Part shown: positions 33,301 through 46,566 of the stretch, piece after piece
Layout: every line of letters starts with the position of its first letter
Numbering within the stretch: the first letter of the stretch is position 1
NCBI RefSeq assembly: GCF_019649055.1
Contig: NW_026570424.1
Coordinates: 62,001-126,000 of the forward strand
Source: Paramacrobiotus metropolitanus
Lineage: Eukaryota; Tardigrada; Eutardigrada; Parachela; Macrobiotidae
DNA: 64,000 bases
Reading direction: 5' to 3'
Program-made: the position numbers and the translations under genes
Notes under the pieces: model-generated
Seen by the model: the letters and a program-made list of their open reading frames with translations, nothing else
The model's database searches: none
What the model was told of the DNA's origin: nothing

Positions 33301-36300
33301 TGGCCTCCGAGCTCTACCTCGAGCACCCCTTCAACGCCTACCCCGCCTCCGCCGGCGCCATCTTCTTCCCGCCCTCCCTCATGAAGAGCGGCGGCCTGGA
33401 ATCTCAGGCGCAGCACACGCGCCGCAAGTTCTACGACGGCGTCCTCACCGAGGTCCGCTGCATCATGATCGCGCGCATGGCCAAGCCCGAGGAGGTGCTG
33501 GTCGTGGAGAACGAGCAGGGCGAGGTGGTGCGCGAGTTCATGAAGGACACCGACTCCATCAACATGTACAAACTCATGCGCGAGACACTCGGTAAGTTGA
33601 TCACCTTTTTTTCGATTTATTTTGCAATTATTCTGTTTTGTGCATTTTATTTTGAATTGGTCCATTTTTCACTGTACTTTATTATTTTATTTGCTTATTT
33701 TGCCGGTTATGCCGTGATAATTAATTTGTAATTAGTGGATATGCTAGAAACTGTTCATGAATTAAGTTCCAATTATTGTGGAAATTACTATTCGTATTTT
33801 TTAAATTGATTTTTCTCATATTGTTATGGTACTGTATCGTATCCGGTAACGGCGTTGTACGGCGTATTTTTATGGATTTGTTTAATAGTAATCATATAAA
33901 AAAACTCCACAGTGATTAAGCAACGCAATTATGGATAATATTATTAATAAATAATTAATATTAATATTATTAATTATCCAATAAATAGTAATTAATTGGT
34001 AATTAACTGCGTCTAAATTGGATTAAATTATTAATAATAATATTAATAATATTATGGATTTTTTTGATTGAATTGTATGAATTAAATGTTGACTGGCCTG
34101 TAATTGAGAATTGTTAGAGTAAATTGGGGTTGGTTTGTGCAGTGTATCTGACGCATCTGGACCCGGTGGACACGGAGCGCATCATGACGGAGAAGCTGCA
34201 CCTGCAGGTGAACGGCGCGGAGTGGTCGTGGAAGAACCTGAACACGCTGTGCTGGGCCATCGGCTCCATCAGCGGGGCCATGCACGAGGAGGACGAGATG
34301 CGCTTCCTCGTCACCGTCATCAAGGTCAGTCAATATCTCCTGAAATTAATTACAATTAATTATCCAATAAATGGCAATTAATTGGCAGTTAATTGTATTT
34401 AAATTGGATTAAAATTATTAACGTTGGTGTTGGTGTGCAGGAGCTGTTGGGGCTGTGCGAGCAGAAGCGCGGCAAGGACAACAAGGCCATCATCGCCTCG
34501 AACATCATGTACATTGTCGGGCAGTACCCGCGCTTCCTGCGCGCCCACTGGAAGTTCTTGAAGACCGTCGTCAACAAGCTCTTCGAGTTCATGCACGGTG
34601 AGGGACATTAGTCTTGTTGTTCGATGGAAAGGAAAGGTATTGGTTGTGTATGTAGAGACGCACGATGGCGTGCAGGACATGGCCTGTGATACGTTCATCA
34701 AGATCGCGCAAAAGTGCCGCCGGCACTTTGTGACGGTGCAGGTGGGCGAGTCCATGCCCTTCATCGACGAGATCCTCCTCAATCTCCGCTCAGTCATCTG
34801 TGATCTTGGCCACCAACAGGTTTGTGTAGACGTCTGTCTTATTGTCCTCGATCATTCAGCCAATAACGGGCGCTCTCGCCTTTGCCTTGCTATAGGTGCA
34901 AACGTTCTACGAAGCGGTGGGCTACATGATCTCCTCGGAGGTGGACGACAGCCAGCAGGCCTCGCTGATCGAGCGGCTCATGTCCATGCCCAACGCCATC
35001 TGGGACGAGGCCGTGCAGCAGGTCAAGGCCAACGCCGAGACGCTCAAGGACGTGGAGTGCCTCAAGCAGTTCGTCTTCCTGCTGCGCACCAACTACCGCG
35101 CCTGCACCTCCCTCGGCAACGTCTACGTCCACCAGGTAAAGTCAACCCCCTTTGCACTCCTTTCCTGTTCCTTCACGCAGCGATTCATTACAGATTAAAT
35201 TGGAATTAATTGGGAATTAATTCAGTATAAATTAACCATTAATTGAATGGTGTGTTTGTGTTTGGTGTGCAGTTGAAGCGCATCTTCTACGACTCGCTGC
35301 AGCTGTACAAGTTGCTGAGCAGCAACATCAGCGCGGCCGTCTCGGTGGGCGGCGAGGCCGTGGCCAAGGGGCCGCTGATCCGCGCCATGAAGGCCGTCAA
35401 GAAGGAGATCCTCCGCATCCTCTCCTGCTGGATCTCCAAGTCCACCAATCCGCCCCTGGTCAGTGTCCATGCATTGCTCATTTTATTTATGGCATTAGTG
35501 TTCTGTTATAATTTTTTTATTTAAGCTAATTTTTAAAGTGACCTTTGTGCTTTGTTGTAAATGTGTGTAATTTGATTAGGTGTACGAGTACTTTTTGCCG
35601 CCGATGCTGGAGGCGCTGCTGCTGGACTACAAGACCAACGTGGCGGAGGCGCGCGAGCCGGAAGTGCTGTCGCTCCTCCGCTCCGTCGTCGAGCGCCTGG
35701 AGAGCCTCGTCACGCCGCGCATTCCCGAGATCTTTGACGGGGTCTTCCAGGTCCGTTTTGTCTAACACCAACATTAACATTTACGTGTAGAGTAATTCCC
35801 AATTAATTAGAGAAAAATTACCAATTATTGGAATTAATTCCAGAAAAATTACGAATTATTGAGAATTAATTACTGGTTAATAAAAAAAAATTACTAATTA
35901 CTGAGAATTAATTGCCAATTAAATAGAGAAAATTAAAAACTATTGAGAATTATTTGGAGAATAATTACCAGTTATTGTAGAAAAATGCCAGAATATTCGT
36001 GAATGATTCCGGTAATTATTTGGCATTGTGGGAAGTGATTTAAAGTGTGTGTCTCGTTGTTCAGTGCACGCTGGAGATGATCAACAAGGATTTCGCGGAG
36101 TACCCCGAGCACCGCACCAACTTCTTCCTGCTGCTGCAGAGCGTCAACCAGAAGTGCTTCGCGGGTTTATTAAGCATCCCGGGCGCGCAGTTCAAGCTGG
36201 TGATCGACTCCATCGTCTGGGCCTTCAAGCACCACACGCGCAACGTCGCCGAGATCGGTACCGAGTTGACTGCGCTCGTTGGCGGCGAATAATCAATTAA

Positions 36301-37221
36301 TAAAGGATTTTCTGGCTTATTCAGGCCTGCAGATCCTGTACACGCTGCTGAAGAACATCGCCAACCAGCCGGCCGACGTGGCGCAGTCCTTCTACAAAGC
36401 CTATTATTTAACGCTCCTCGAGCACCTCTTCTCCGTCGCCAGCGATCCCACGCATTCCGGCAGTACGTCCTTTTAATTAACCAATTAAGTGCTAATTAAC
36501 TGCCAATTAAATTCGATTTATTTGCCGATTAATTAGCCAATAAATGAAATAAATGGGAAATTAAATTGTAATTAATTGCCAATTAATTAGCCAATAAATG
36601 GGAAATGGTGTTGTTATGTTAGATTTGAGTCTGTTCTCGATGATCCTGGCGTACATGTTCAGTCTGGTGGACGACAAGAAGGTGCTGGTGGCGCTGGACC
36701 CGGCGGCCCCGCCCAACGTGCCCGGCGGCGACAACGTGGCCTTTCTGCTGCAGCACCTGCACCAGGTGCTCAAGACGGCCTTCCCGCACCTCACCGAGTA
36801 CGCTCATCCCTGTTTTGTCCTCTTTTCTGTCGCAGAGTGGGTGGTGACTGATTCGCCTGTCTGTTTCTCAGGTCGCAGATGAAGATCACTCTCCAGGGCA
36901 TGTTCAACCTCGACCAGGACGTGGCGCAGTTCAAGGAGCACCTCCGCGACTTTCTCGTCCAAATCAAGGTACAAAAAATGACTGCCGAAATTATTGCTGA
37001 TTTTGTAACGGAATTATTTACTTGACGGAATTTCCGTTGTTTTTTGACGAAATTATTGTTATTAATAATATTTGCAGGAGTTGACGGGCGACGACGACAC
37101 GGATCTGTTCCTGGAGGAGCGCGAGACGCTGCTGCGCAAGGCGCAGGACGACAAGCGCAAGATCCAGATGGCCGTCCCCGGCATCCTCAATCCCCACGAG
37201 ATCGACGACATGGAGGACTGA
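30339..37221 (+). CDS. XPO1: Exportin-1 (CRM1), nuclear export receptor, 17 exons
   Basis: Exons are 30339-30690, 31256-31362, 31480-31595, 31801-32035, 32092-32229, 33063-33591, 34143-34324, 34441-34597, 34656-34819, 34896-35135, 35273-35458, 35580-35750, 36065-36257, 36325-36462, 36623-36797, 36872-36968 and 37078-37221. Together they encode 1107 residues; human XPO1 has 1071. Resemblance is continuous: [133 protein letters not shown]. The protein is a HEAT-repeat karyopherin that binds leucine-rich export signals with RanGTP at nuclear pores. The reactive Cys of the cargo groove lies in [15 protein letters not shown] (codon 34250-34252, residue 529). The N-terminus has an extra Ser/Ala-rich stretch. 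Introns are A/T-rich. It converges with UPF2. Confidence 0.97.
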
Positions 37222-37930
37222 TTTTCGTACAAAGAAAAAGCCTGTGCAATCCACGCGCTACCTGTTTCGCCAAAGTGCAGTGAAGAAAAAAGGGGCAATT
37301 ATTGCTGCGTATTATTCAGTTGGGAGTGGAGTTGATTAACCATTGCTATATAGAAATAGCCAGTTATTTTCTAGCTTTCGTTGCAGTCGGTTCGGCTGTT
37401 GGACCGCAGCGAGCGTTTATGCGATTTTGACACGGGCGCACTGCACTCACTGTGTTTGCGAAGGCGTTTGATTATTTTCTCTTACTTTTACTTGTCTGTA
37501 ATAAGCTGATTTTTGCATTACCGTTCGCCAGTGACGTCAAGCTGCCACAATAAATATCGAAGTATTTATTTATTTATTTTCATATTTATTATTCGTCAGT
37601 TATTGTATTTTTTATTCATTCCGTACTATTTATTTTGCAATTTATTTCAAAATTATTTAGTATTTTATTTCGCGATTTATTTCCAAATTTATGCTTTATA
37701 ATTTTATTTATTTTTACACGTAGTCAGTGAGGCAACGCAGCAGAAAATGCAGTAAAAGGCGTTTAGAAAACATGAAGCAATATTAAATATTCCACTGAAG
37801 AATCAACGAGCAAAAATCAGGCAGTTGATGACGGCGGGGAATGGAGCGTGGCACTGCACTACAACAGTGCATGGTCGCGCGCAGTGTTGGTCAGTGAATC
37901 CATTTCCGTGTCGGATGACGGTTAATTCAG
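37222..37930. other. Convergent 3' untranslated regions of exportin-1 and UPF2
   Basis: AATAAA at 37549-37554 can end exportin-1 transcripts. On the minus strand tttatt motifs at about 37630-37710 can serve UPF2. A run of tttattt repeats (about 37563-37720) lies between. No gene is seen in this gap. Confidence 0.5.
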
Positions 37931-38681
37931 TTAATTGGCGCGGTAGTAGTGCTGATTGGCCGCGTAGCCGTAACCCTGGGCACGCTGCTGCTGCTGCTGC
38001 TGCTGGCCGCCCGGTCCCGGGGCGGTGGGCGCGCGCAGGGGCAGCCGCGGCCGCATCCCGCCGGCGGGCAGCGGTCGCGACACCGATCCCATCAACGCTG
38101 CGCAAACAGCAAATAGACCAGCGTTAAACAGATCCAAATAAACTGAATAATAGCTGAACAGACGAAAATCGGTTGGATAATTCAATCGAAGCATAGTTGC
38201 ATGCAAATAAAACAGGTTAAATAAAGAAGGAGTACTGAGGTTAATACAGAAACATTTAGTGAACAAGTTGACGGTGAAATGGCGCCTTTACAATGTACGT
38301 TCTTTACTGACCTTCGTATTCTTCGCGTTCCTGGCGCTGGCTCATGTCCAGCGTCAGCCTGAGCATCTCGCTGCGCTCCTGCCGCTCGTGCTCCTCCGCA
38401 GCACGCCACAACGTCACGTACTCCGTGTCCGCCGGCATCTCCATGAACTTGATATGCTGTCAATAGAATTTTCTATGAATTTCCATTTTCTAATAATTAT
38501 TACTGATTTTTCTGTGAATTAATGAATAATTAGTTGATAATTATTATTGTTGACGGAGTGACTTGTACATGGACAAATAATTCATTCAGTTGGTTGGAAG
38601 AGCGAACGTGCCGGCACGTACGTGTTGTTTCTGGCCCTTCTTGGTCATGAGGCCGACGCGGACGAGGCCGGCGGAGCCCGG

Positions 38682-38723
<42 letters not shown>

Positions 38724-41700
38724 GCTGTCGGCGTCGGGGGCGTCCAGGCCGGGCGTGGCGGGGTGCAGCGGCGTCCCGACGTTGGCGTCGGCGGCGTGGC
38801 TGGTCTGCAGCTGCTCCTTGACGGTGGAGGGGATGGCCGACTTGAACTGCGGCACCTTGCTCGCCGCCTGACTCTGCACAAACACATCATACACCCATTA
38901 ACTGCACATTAATTGCACAGACAAAAACAATTCCTACTAATTACCCAACTGGATAGTAAAAAAAATTCAATTAAGACGAAAAACACGAGAAAAAACTATT
39001 GAATAAATCGCGATACAGATGCATTTGTGCAGCGAAGACTACTACTGCAGCTGTGAACGGCTGGAAATTTTCCACATAGCCACTGCACTACAACGTACTC
39101 CTACATTCAGCAACGTTTAACACGCATTTTTCTGTGGTAGATACATTAGGAATCTGCTGTGATTTCGTCTGACGATAGAAATACCTGGTAGCTCTCGGAG
39201 GAGAGCCGGTCGAAGACGGCCATAAAGTCCACGTCCTCGGCGGTGACGGGCGCCGGTGGCGGCTCCTCCGTCACCAGCGCAGCGCCGTCGGCGGGCGGCT
39301 GCTCTTCGCCGCCGCTGAGCAGCGTCAAATCCACGTTGCTGCCGTACCGACTCCCGCTCTCCGACGACGACGCCGAACTAACCACGGGCTCCTCCTTCTT
39401 CCCGCCCACCGCCGCGGCCGCGCTCACCGAGTCCACATTCACCTTCTCCTAAATAATTAAATCGACCAATAAATGACAAAAAAAGCTAAAACAAAATAAC
39501 TAACGTGCCTGTAGTTTCTGGTTGAGTTTGTTGAGGGCCTCGTCGGCCTCGGCGAGGCTCTTGAGGAGAGGGAAGTCGCGGCGCAGCGCGCCCAGCGTGT
39601 CCTCCACGAGATGCTGGATGGTGAGCGGGAAGGGCGTGCGCTCGTTCCACACGGGGCTCTCCTTCTTCAGCCACAGGTAGCGCCGGAACAGCACCAGGAA
39701 CTGCTCCAGCCGGCGTCGCGCGGCGCCGTGGCTGAAGTACTCGCCGCAGGTTGATAATAACACGCAGACGAGGCGCAGGCGGAGCAGGTGCTCCGGCGGG
39801 TCCAGACTGGTCGGCGCGTCGCCCACCCACCCGAACAGCACCAGTGAGTACAGCGTGTTGAAGATCACAGAAGACTCCACGATGCGGTACTGCACAGTAA
39901 TACAAACAAACAATTAAAATAAATTCAGTTTTTTCTATTTCAATTTAGCCATCAAACGTAATATTCCCCTTTTATTTTTTCTTAAATTAATTTTGTATCA
40001 TATTATAATAGAAATTAATTTTATTATAACAGAAGTGTACCCATCAAAAAATTCAGAATAAAACTGCCATACAAATAGGAAGAATTGTTTTCCTGTTAGC
40101 AACTAACAATGTAAGTAGTGTAGTAATAATGTAGTGCAGTGGAACAGCTGCGCACGAAAACACAGAATCATCCAATTAAAACACTACCATCATGATGCTT
40201 GCTCGAATTTCACCATTCTGATTTGATTCGAAATTTTTATGCAGTTTAATTTTCAATAAAAATCACCTCACCATTTTCTTCTAATTTGTTTTTAGCTTAA
40301 TAATTTCATTTTTTTTATTTCACCTGTACAAAACCTAAAAAAGGGGAGAAAAAAGGCAAATAAATACAGAATAAAAAATCCGAACAATTTTCTATCTCAA
40401 TAAACGTACGAAAATAATTCTAAAAAAATTGCAAATAAATGTGAATAATTATAAAAAAATTTGCAAATAAATGTGAATAAATATAGAAAAATCACAGTCA
40501 AATATGGTGATTTTCATACGTACGTTGTACATTTCGGCGAGGTAGCGCACCATGGCCAGCCGGCGCTGGTTGAACTTGGGGTTGTTCAGCTCCAGATGCA
40601 CGCGAATGTCCTCCAACACGTTGTCGACGACGCGCACGGCCACGTCGTCCTGGTAGTTGGCCAGTCCGGCTAAAATACTGGCCAGCGCGGGGATCGCGGC
40701 GTAGTTGAGCTTCCACGCCGCGCTTAAATACCGCACGCCGTACTCCAGCGTCGCCGGCTCGTCCCAGGCCAAGCGCCGCAACAACCCCATCAGCACCGTC
40801 GGGTCCGCGCCCGTGTTCAGCTCCGAGAGGAACAGCTTGCGGATGAACAGCTGCATCGGTGTGCGCACCTTCAGCACCTGCAAAAAATGGGCAAATAAAT
40901 AATTTCTACACATTAACAATATTTTTATTCATTTTTATTCAGAATATTTGCTGGTTTATTTTCATTAATTAATTTTACTGATTATTTTATCTATTATTTC
41001 TGAATAAATCAGGACACCACGAATATTGTATATTGTTATTTATGGCAACATGGAAAATAATGACTAAAATTATTAACATTTATTGCGATTTAGAAACGAA
41101 TAAATACCTGTATAATTATGGCAAAAAAGAACAATTTTAAAAATCAGCGATTATCGAGCCAATTAAAAATGATTTAAAATAATCAGGAATTAATCTAGTC
41201 CGATGAGGATACAAGCGGAAAACGGGCCTACCCGGCTGCTGGCGGAGCGGCGGTTGGCCGTTTCGGGCGTGGCGCAGGCCAGGTAGGCGTTCTCGATCAT
41301 GCTCTCGATGCGCGCGTCGAAATGCTGCAGACCCTTGCGCCGCAGGAACTCCTCCACCAGAATCTTCATCCTGCAAATATCCACACAAAATATTTACTAA
41401 TCATCCACTCAGAAATCCAGAAAAAATTATATAACCATCAACGAAAAAATCGTCAAAACCAAAATTACTGCAAAAACACTTCAATGACAGAAAAATAACC
41501 ATTATTAATAAAAATTGCCAGATATTTATTTAGAAAGAAATCCAGAAGGGAAGCAAATTATTTATTAACGAGAAAATTATTACAACAGAAGTAAAAAAAA
41601 CTTGGTAAAACGAAAAAATAATCAATAAAAAAATTAGAGAAATAATCCAAAATAAATCTGAGAAAATGCCTGTCCGATAAATAGGAGAAAATGCGGCATT

Positions 41701-44700
41701 TAACGGCGACGTGACTGACCGCGGGTGGGAGTCGGGGGACCAATAGAGGAAGCGGCCGGCGTGCTCCAGCAACGAGCAGGCCATCTCGACGTTGTGGTGC
41801 TTGAAGTTGTTCAATAAAATCTTCAGCGCCAGCAACGTCTCGGCGCGCGGCACAATCGTGAACTTGGTCAGTTCGGCCATGAATCTGACGTTGCGGATCT
41901 TGGACTCGAGGCGGAGGGGGTCCTGCTTGCGCACCAGCCATCTAAATTGCCGGCGCAGCGCCTCGCTCAGCTCGCCGCCCACGTCGGGCATCACGGGGTT
42001 GAGGATGGCCACTAGGCGCGCGTACAGCGGCAGCAGGTCGGGCCGGTTGCGCGGCACGCCGTACAGCGCCGCCACCAGCCGGCGCCGGTAGTTGCGTCGG
42101 TTCAGATTCGTGCAAAAGTCCACCGCCATCTGTGTATTACACGCCCACATTAGCACACCAATTTTTTTTATTATTATACGCTACAAATAAATTCCTAAAA
42201 CAAATTTATGTGATTCAAAAAAACTGATTCTCTGCCATTTTGGTTTCACACAACCAAGCCATATTTCCGATTTTTTGTTGCCTAATTTTTTTTCGTTGCC
42301 ACAATTTCAAATTTTCGAAAAATACCTCGATATTTTCCCGTTGCTAGTCTAATAAATTTTTTGATTAATCGAATACAAATTCACATTTTCTAAAAATACG
42401 GCTGTATATCTAGATTTTCCAGTCCAGATTTTTGCGCTGTTTTCTCACATTCTAAGCCAATTTTGTCAAAAAACACAGCGCAATTTTACTTTCCTTCCAA
42501 ATGCAGATTTTCAAGATTTTAAAAAGCGTAATTTTACTTTCCTTCAAAATGCCGATTTTCCAGACTATAAAAAAAAATCTTGTGAAAAAAATTCAACATG
42601 AAATTGTTCAGTTTAATTAAGAATAGTTTTTTCACCTTGTCGATGGCTTCCTTGGACGACACCTTGGGCAGACTGACGATAAACGCGTCCAGAATCTGCC
42701 TGAGCGCGCTGGTGACGCTGTCGTACTCCTCCTCGACGGCCACGCCCGGCTCCTCCTCCCCGTCGCCCTCCTCCCCCTCGTACAGGGTGTCCAGCAGATC
42801 CGCCAGCCCGCTCTTCCGCCCGCCCTTCAGCGCCGCGCCCAAGCGCCGCGGCAGGGCCACCGGCTTCCGCACGCTCTCCGTCTTGGTCTCCTTGGGCGCC
42901 GGGGCCTCCGCGGCCGCTTTGGGGGCCTCCGGAGGGGCCTCGGGGGTCCCGGGGGCGTCGGCCTCGGCATCGGCCTGGATGACGGCGTCCAGCAGCGTCA
43001 TGGGGTCCTCGGCGGGGGCCGGCGGGAGGGTGGAGGCCGATTCGGCCAGGCTGTCCTTGTAGGCCATGCTCGGCATCGTCGCCTTCAGGTCGGGCAGGTT
43101 CTCGTACAAGTCCCGCTCGTCCTCGTCGTTCCAGATGGGTGCCAGCCCGGCGCGGTCGCCTACCGGAAATTGCCGCCAATTTTATTGAGTTTTCATTAAG
43201 TAATTAAATTTAATTTATTTTGCCATTTTATTCTGGGAATTCGTACCGATATCGACGGTCAGCAATTCGATGGTCATCTTGGTGTCCTCCAGTTCCTCGC
43301 GCGGCGCCAGCACGGGCAGCTCGCGGTCGATGGCGTCGCCCAACACCAGCATGGCGTTCTTGAGCTTGTTGAACTGGGCGAGGAAGGCGTCGTACTTGTC
43401 GAGGCGGTCGGCGGGCACGTCGCCGCGCGAGGCCATCAGGCGGCGGTGCGCCTTCTCTAGATCGCGCAGCCGCTGGTTCTCGCTCTCTAACTGCCGGCTC
43501 AACGCGTCAAAGTACTTGTCCAGCAGGGCTTTGAAGGCCGCCAGCGTCTCGGGCGGGAGGAAGGTGGGCGGGGGCAGCGGCAGCGCCTCGGGGGCCGCCT
43601 GCTCCGCCAGCAGCCGCATCTTCTTCGGATGCACCCCTACAATCAATTAATCAATTAATTCTAATCCAAAAACAATTATTCTAATTAACTTCCATTTTCT
43701 CAGAATTAATCTCCAATTTTATTCGAATAAATCTGGAATTAACTGGAATTTACATTGAAATTTATTTGTTGATAATTTCCAGTTAATTAATTTTCGTATT
43801 TCGAATTTGCTCTTCATTTACTCTAATAATTCTGTATAATGTATTTAGTTTAACTTCAAATCACTTATTTTATTTGTTAATTGTAAATCATTTACGAGTA
43901 ATCAGTTTGTAATTACGAGGTAATTCAATCCATTTCACAATTACGTACGTTTTCATTTTGCAATTATACAGGAATTTTCAAATTAATTTTGTCAGCAATT
44001 CATACAAAATGAATATCAATATCCTAATTTAAATTAATTACTGGCACAAGATTCGATTAATTTATAAAAATTCACTATTAATTAATTCAAAATAATAAAA
44101 GAATCGCCAGCCAAATTTGTACAAAATACAGGAAAAAATAAAGAAAAAAATTTACAATTTCAGGAAAAACAGGAAAATAAATGCACAAAAATTGGGGAAT
44201 TGCGGCTAAAAGAATTCTTAACGCACCGAGGAAATCTAAGGCAAAGTTCTTGGCGAAGACGGTGAGGAGGGGCAGCAGCTGGCGGTCGTCCTTGTCCTGG
44301 TCTATTAAGGCGGCGAGGCAGTCCTTGAGGAGGGCGAGGGCGGGCTTGAGCGGTATTAGGCCGGTGAGGAGTTGTTCGGGGAGGAACTTCAAGTCGACGC
44401 GCAGTTTGGAGGGGTTGCTGACGGGATCGCTGCGCGTCAAAGGCAGCACGCGGCGCCACGAGTCCAGCATGCTGCTGGCGAAGTCGGCGTAGCGGCGCTG
44501 CAGCAGGCCGCTGACGTGCAGGGCGGTCGGCACGTCGCTCACCTTCAGCTTGGCCTCCGCCAGCGCCTGCGTCGCCTCCGACACGTACCGCCGCAGATTC
44601 AGACCTCAAACAATCAACACAATATATTCACAAATATTCACAAATAATTTCCAATATTTTTTATTTTTATACATCTTCAAAATAATTTTTCCAAGGTTCT

Positions 44701-45779
44701 CTGCTGATTTTTCCTGCTGCTTTATTCCATCATTATGTGTGAAATAATTAGAATCCTGTTATTTTTAGATTAATCATTTTCACAAATAATTTCCAAATTT
44801 TTTTAATTTTATACTATATTCAAAATAATTTTCCCAGGGTTTTCTGTTTATTTTTCCGGCTATTTTATTCCATCATTAGTTGCGACATAATTGGGATCCT
44901 GTTATTTTTAGATTAATCAGTGAAAATATCCCAACGATTACAAATAATTACAACAATTTTTGCGATTTATGGTATTCCTTTTTTAGGCTGTTTGATTGCT
45001 TGAATGATTGATTTAATTTCGAGTAGCCAAGCCCGTAAACCGGTAAACGGGCACTCTCACCTATCCTTATCCGTTGAAGAACATCGATTACCGATTTACT
45101 TCATCACTCGTACCATAATAAACAATTGGAAATCGTCAGGTTATGATTATTTTTATTTATTTCTTGTGCTTTTGAATAATTTACCATTAATTCACCGTAA
45201 TCGTACGACGAAAAAGTACGAAAACAATTGCGAAAAAATCGTATTATCTGTTTGGTTGGAAATCGTAAAAAAATAATTCTACTTATATTAGCGTATTTCA
45301 ATGGCTGAATTACACTAATTTAACTGAATGATTGTCAGGAATATTCTCTAAATGTTCAACTGCAAAAACAAATGTTTGTAATTTCTTGTGTATTTACCGT
45401 GGAAGTCCTTGTCGAGGGTGTCGTGCTGGGACTCGGTGAGGTTCTTGAGCTTCTTGATGTACCCCGTGCAGGACTTGAGTTTGGAGTCAAGGGTGCTGTA
45501 GAAGTCATCCTCGGGGTACTCGGCGCTGGCGGCGCGCTGCCGTTCCGCCGCGCGACTGGCGGCCAACTGGCTGACAGCCTCAAGGTACTCGCTCACCTTG
45601 CGCTTGTTCTCCGCCTCCGTGTCCACCACGGGCGCGTCGCCCGCGCCCGCCACCGGGGCCGGAGGAACAGCAGGATCCCCCGCTGCAGCGCTGCCTGCTT
45701 CCACGGCCGGGGAGACCGTAGCGGACACGTTCTGCGCGGGAAGAGCGCTGCTGTCTCCGCTCGGATCGCCTGACTCCAT
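37931..45779 (-). CDS. UPF2: UPF2, nonsense-mediated mRNA decay factor, 12 exons
   Basis: Exons are 45779-45398, 44604-44227, 43636-43247, 43159-42636, 42129-41720, 41370-41232, 40877-40524, 39889-39509, 39448-39185, 38873-38622, 38456-38312 and 38097-37931. Phases close and give about 1261 residues (human UPF2 about 1272). Conserved blocks are GYIKKLKNLTE, AEAKLKVSDVPTALHVSGLL, QRRYADFASSML, the second MIF4G stretch LDLLPLYARLVA-like (RPDLLPLYARLVAILNPVMP), RFMAELTKF, HHNVEMACSLLEHAGRFLYW, the third MIF4G stretch PKFNQRR and SLDPPEHLLRLRLVCVLLST, and the C-terminal UPF1-binding region (LRLTLDMSQRQEREEYE). UPF2 is a cytoplasmic and perinuclear adaptor joining UPF1 to UPF3. One intron starts with GC instead of GT, and the acidic tail carries polyAla and polyGln runs. 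Confidence 0.95.
38682..38722. repeat. GGC/GCC trinucleotide run encoding polyalanine in UPF2
   Basis: An uninterrupted GCC run in the tenth UPF2 exon encodes 13 alanines between DADSG and PGSAG. Such runs are prone to length change. The plus-strand reading as polyglycine has no support. Confidence 0.85.
44639..44920. repeat. 141-bp tandem duplication in UPF2 intron 1
   Basis: The block starting cacaaataatttccaa at 44639 recurs at 44780 with the same internal order: 'tcaaaataattttcc', 'ttattccatcatta', 'gaatcctgttatttttagat' against 'gggatcctgttatttttaga', then taatca. The copies differ at scattered positions. Confidence 0.8.
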
Positions 45780-46566
45780 CGTCGCCACAACGCTGTGCAG
45801 TCACTTCGCGCTGCCCGTCTCAGGCTACAATTTCATCACAGATCACTGCAATACTAAGATATAGTCCAGAAAAACTTCAAATAAACACTCAACATGCAGG
45901 TGGACATTTCTCAAATCTAACAACTCAAAAGACAAAGTCACAAAATCACGAAAACGCTGGAAAAGGAAAGGTGCATTTTGTTAGTGTTTGCCAGTTTGCA
46001 GCTGCATTGGCGCGAGTGACTGCAGTGGCTGGAGCGCGCGCGCGACCGCCCACGCGACGGCAGCCAGCTTGGCCAGTCTCATTCAATTTCTCTCTTCCGC
46101 TTCCGCCGTTGCGCTATGGTCAGACAAAAGTTGAGAAAATCAAATAATTCCATTTACACCTGTCACAACAACCTACGCAATGAAAAAGCAAACAAATCTG
46201 TCGATAATAACGTAAGCTTGAATAGAATTTGTTGGTCTCTGCCCGTGAGCGGAACAGCCTTTAGCAGCGCAAGCAGGGCAACGTGCAGATAGCAGCCACT
46301 GTGCTACGATACGCGGCTGCATTCCTTACGTCTTGTTTTGTTCGGTCTCTTCCGTTTCTTTTATCACTTGACCCCCTGCCACCATTTAGCGCTAATACGA
46401 TACTGGCATGAATGTCAAGCCGTACGAAAGTTGGTTATATTTTTCCGTTTTAGTTTTGACTGTTGACCTTTCTTCCATTTTTCTCATCTATTGGACTTAT
46501 TCCTCATTTATTGAATTTGCAGTTTGCAGCGCTGCGGAAAATCGTTTTGTGAATCGAAGAAAATAT
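45780..46566 (-). promoter_or_regulatory. UPF2 upstream region
   Basis: No coding sequence is supported. It lies between the UPF2 start and the presumed polyadenylation signal of the E78-like gene (46567-46572), both on the minus strand, so it should include the UPF2 promoter. A CG-rich stretch (gcgcgcgcgcgaccgcccacgcg) lies at about 46033-46056. Confidence 0.4.

Noticed and set aside
38622-38912. Plus-strand polyglycine frame
   Set aside because: It is antisense to the polyalanine run of UPF2, whose frame and splice sites are well supported.
42598-43062. Long plus-strand frame of 154 codons
   Set aside because: Shadow of the GC-rich fourth UPF2 exon; no independent signals.
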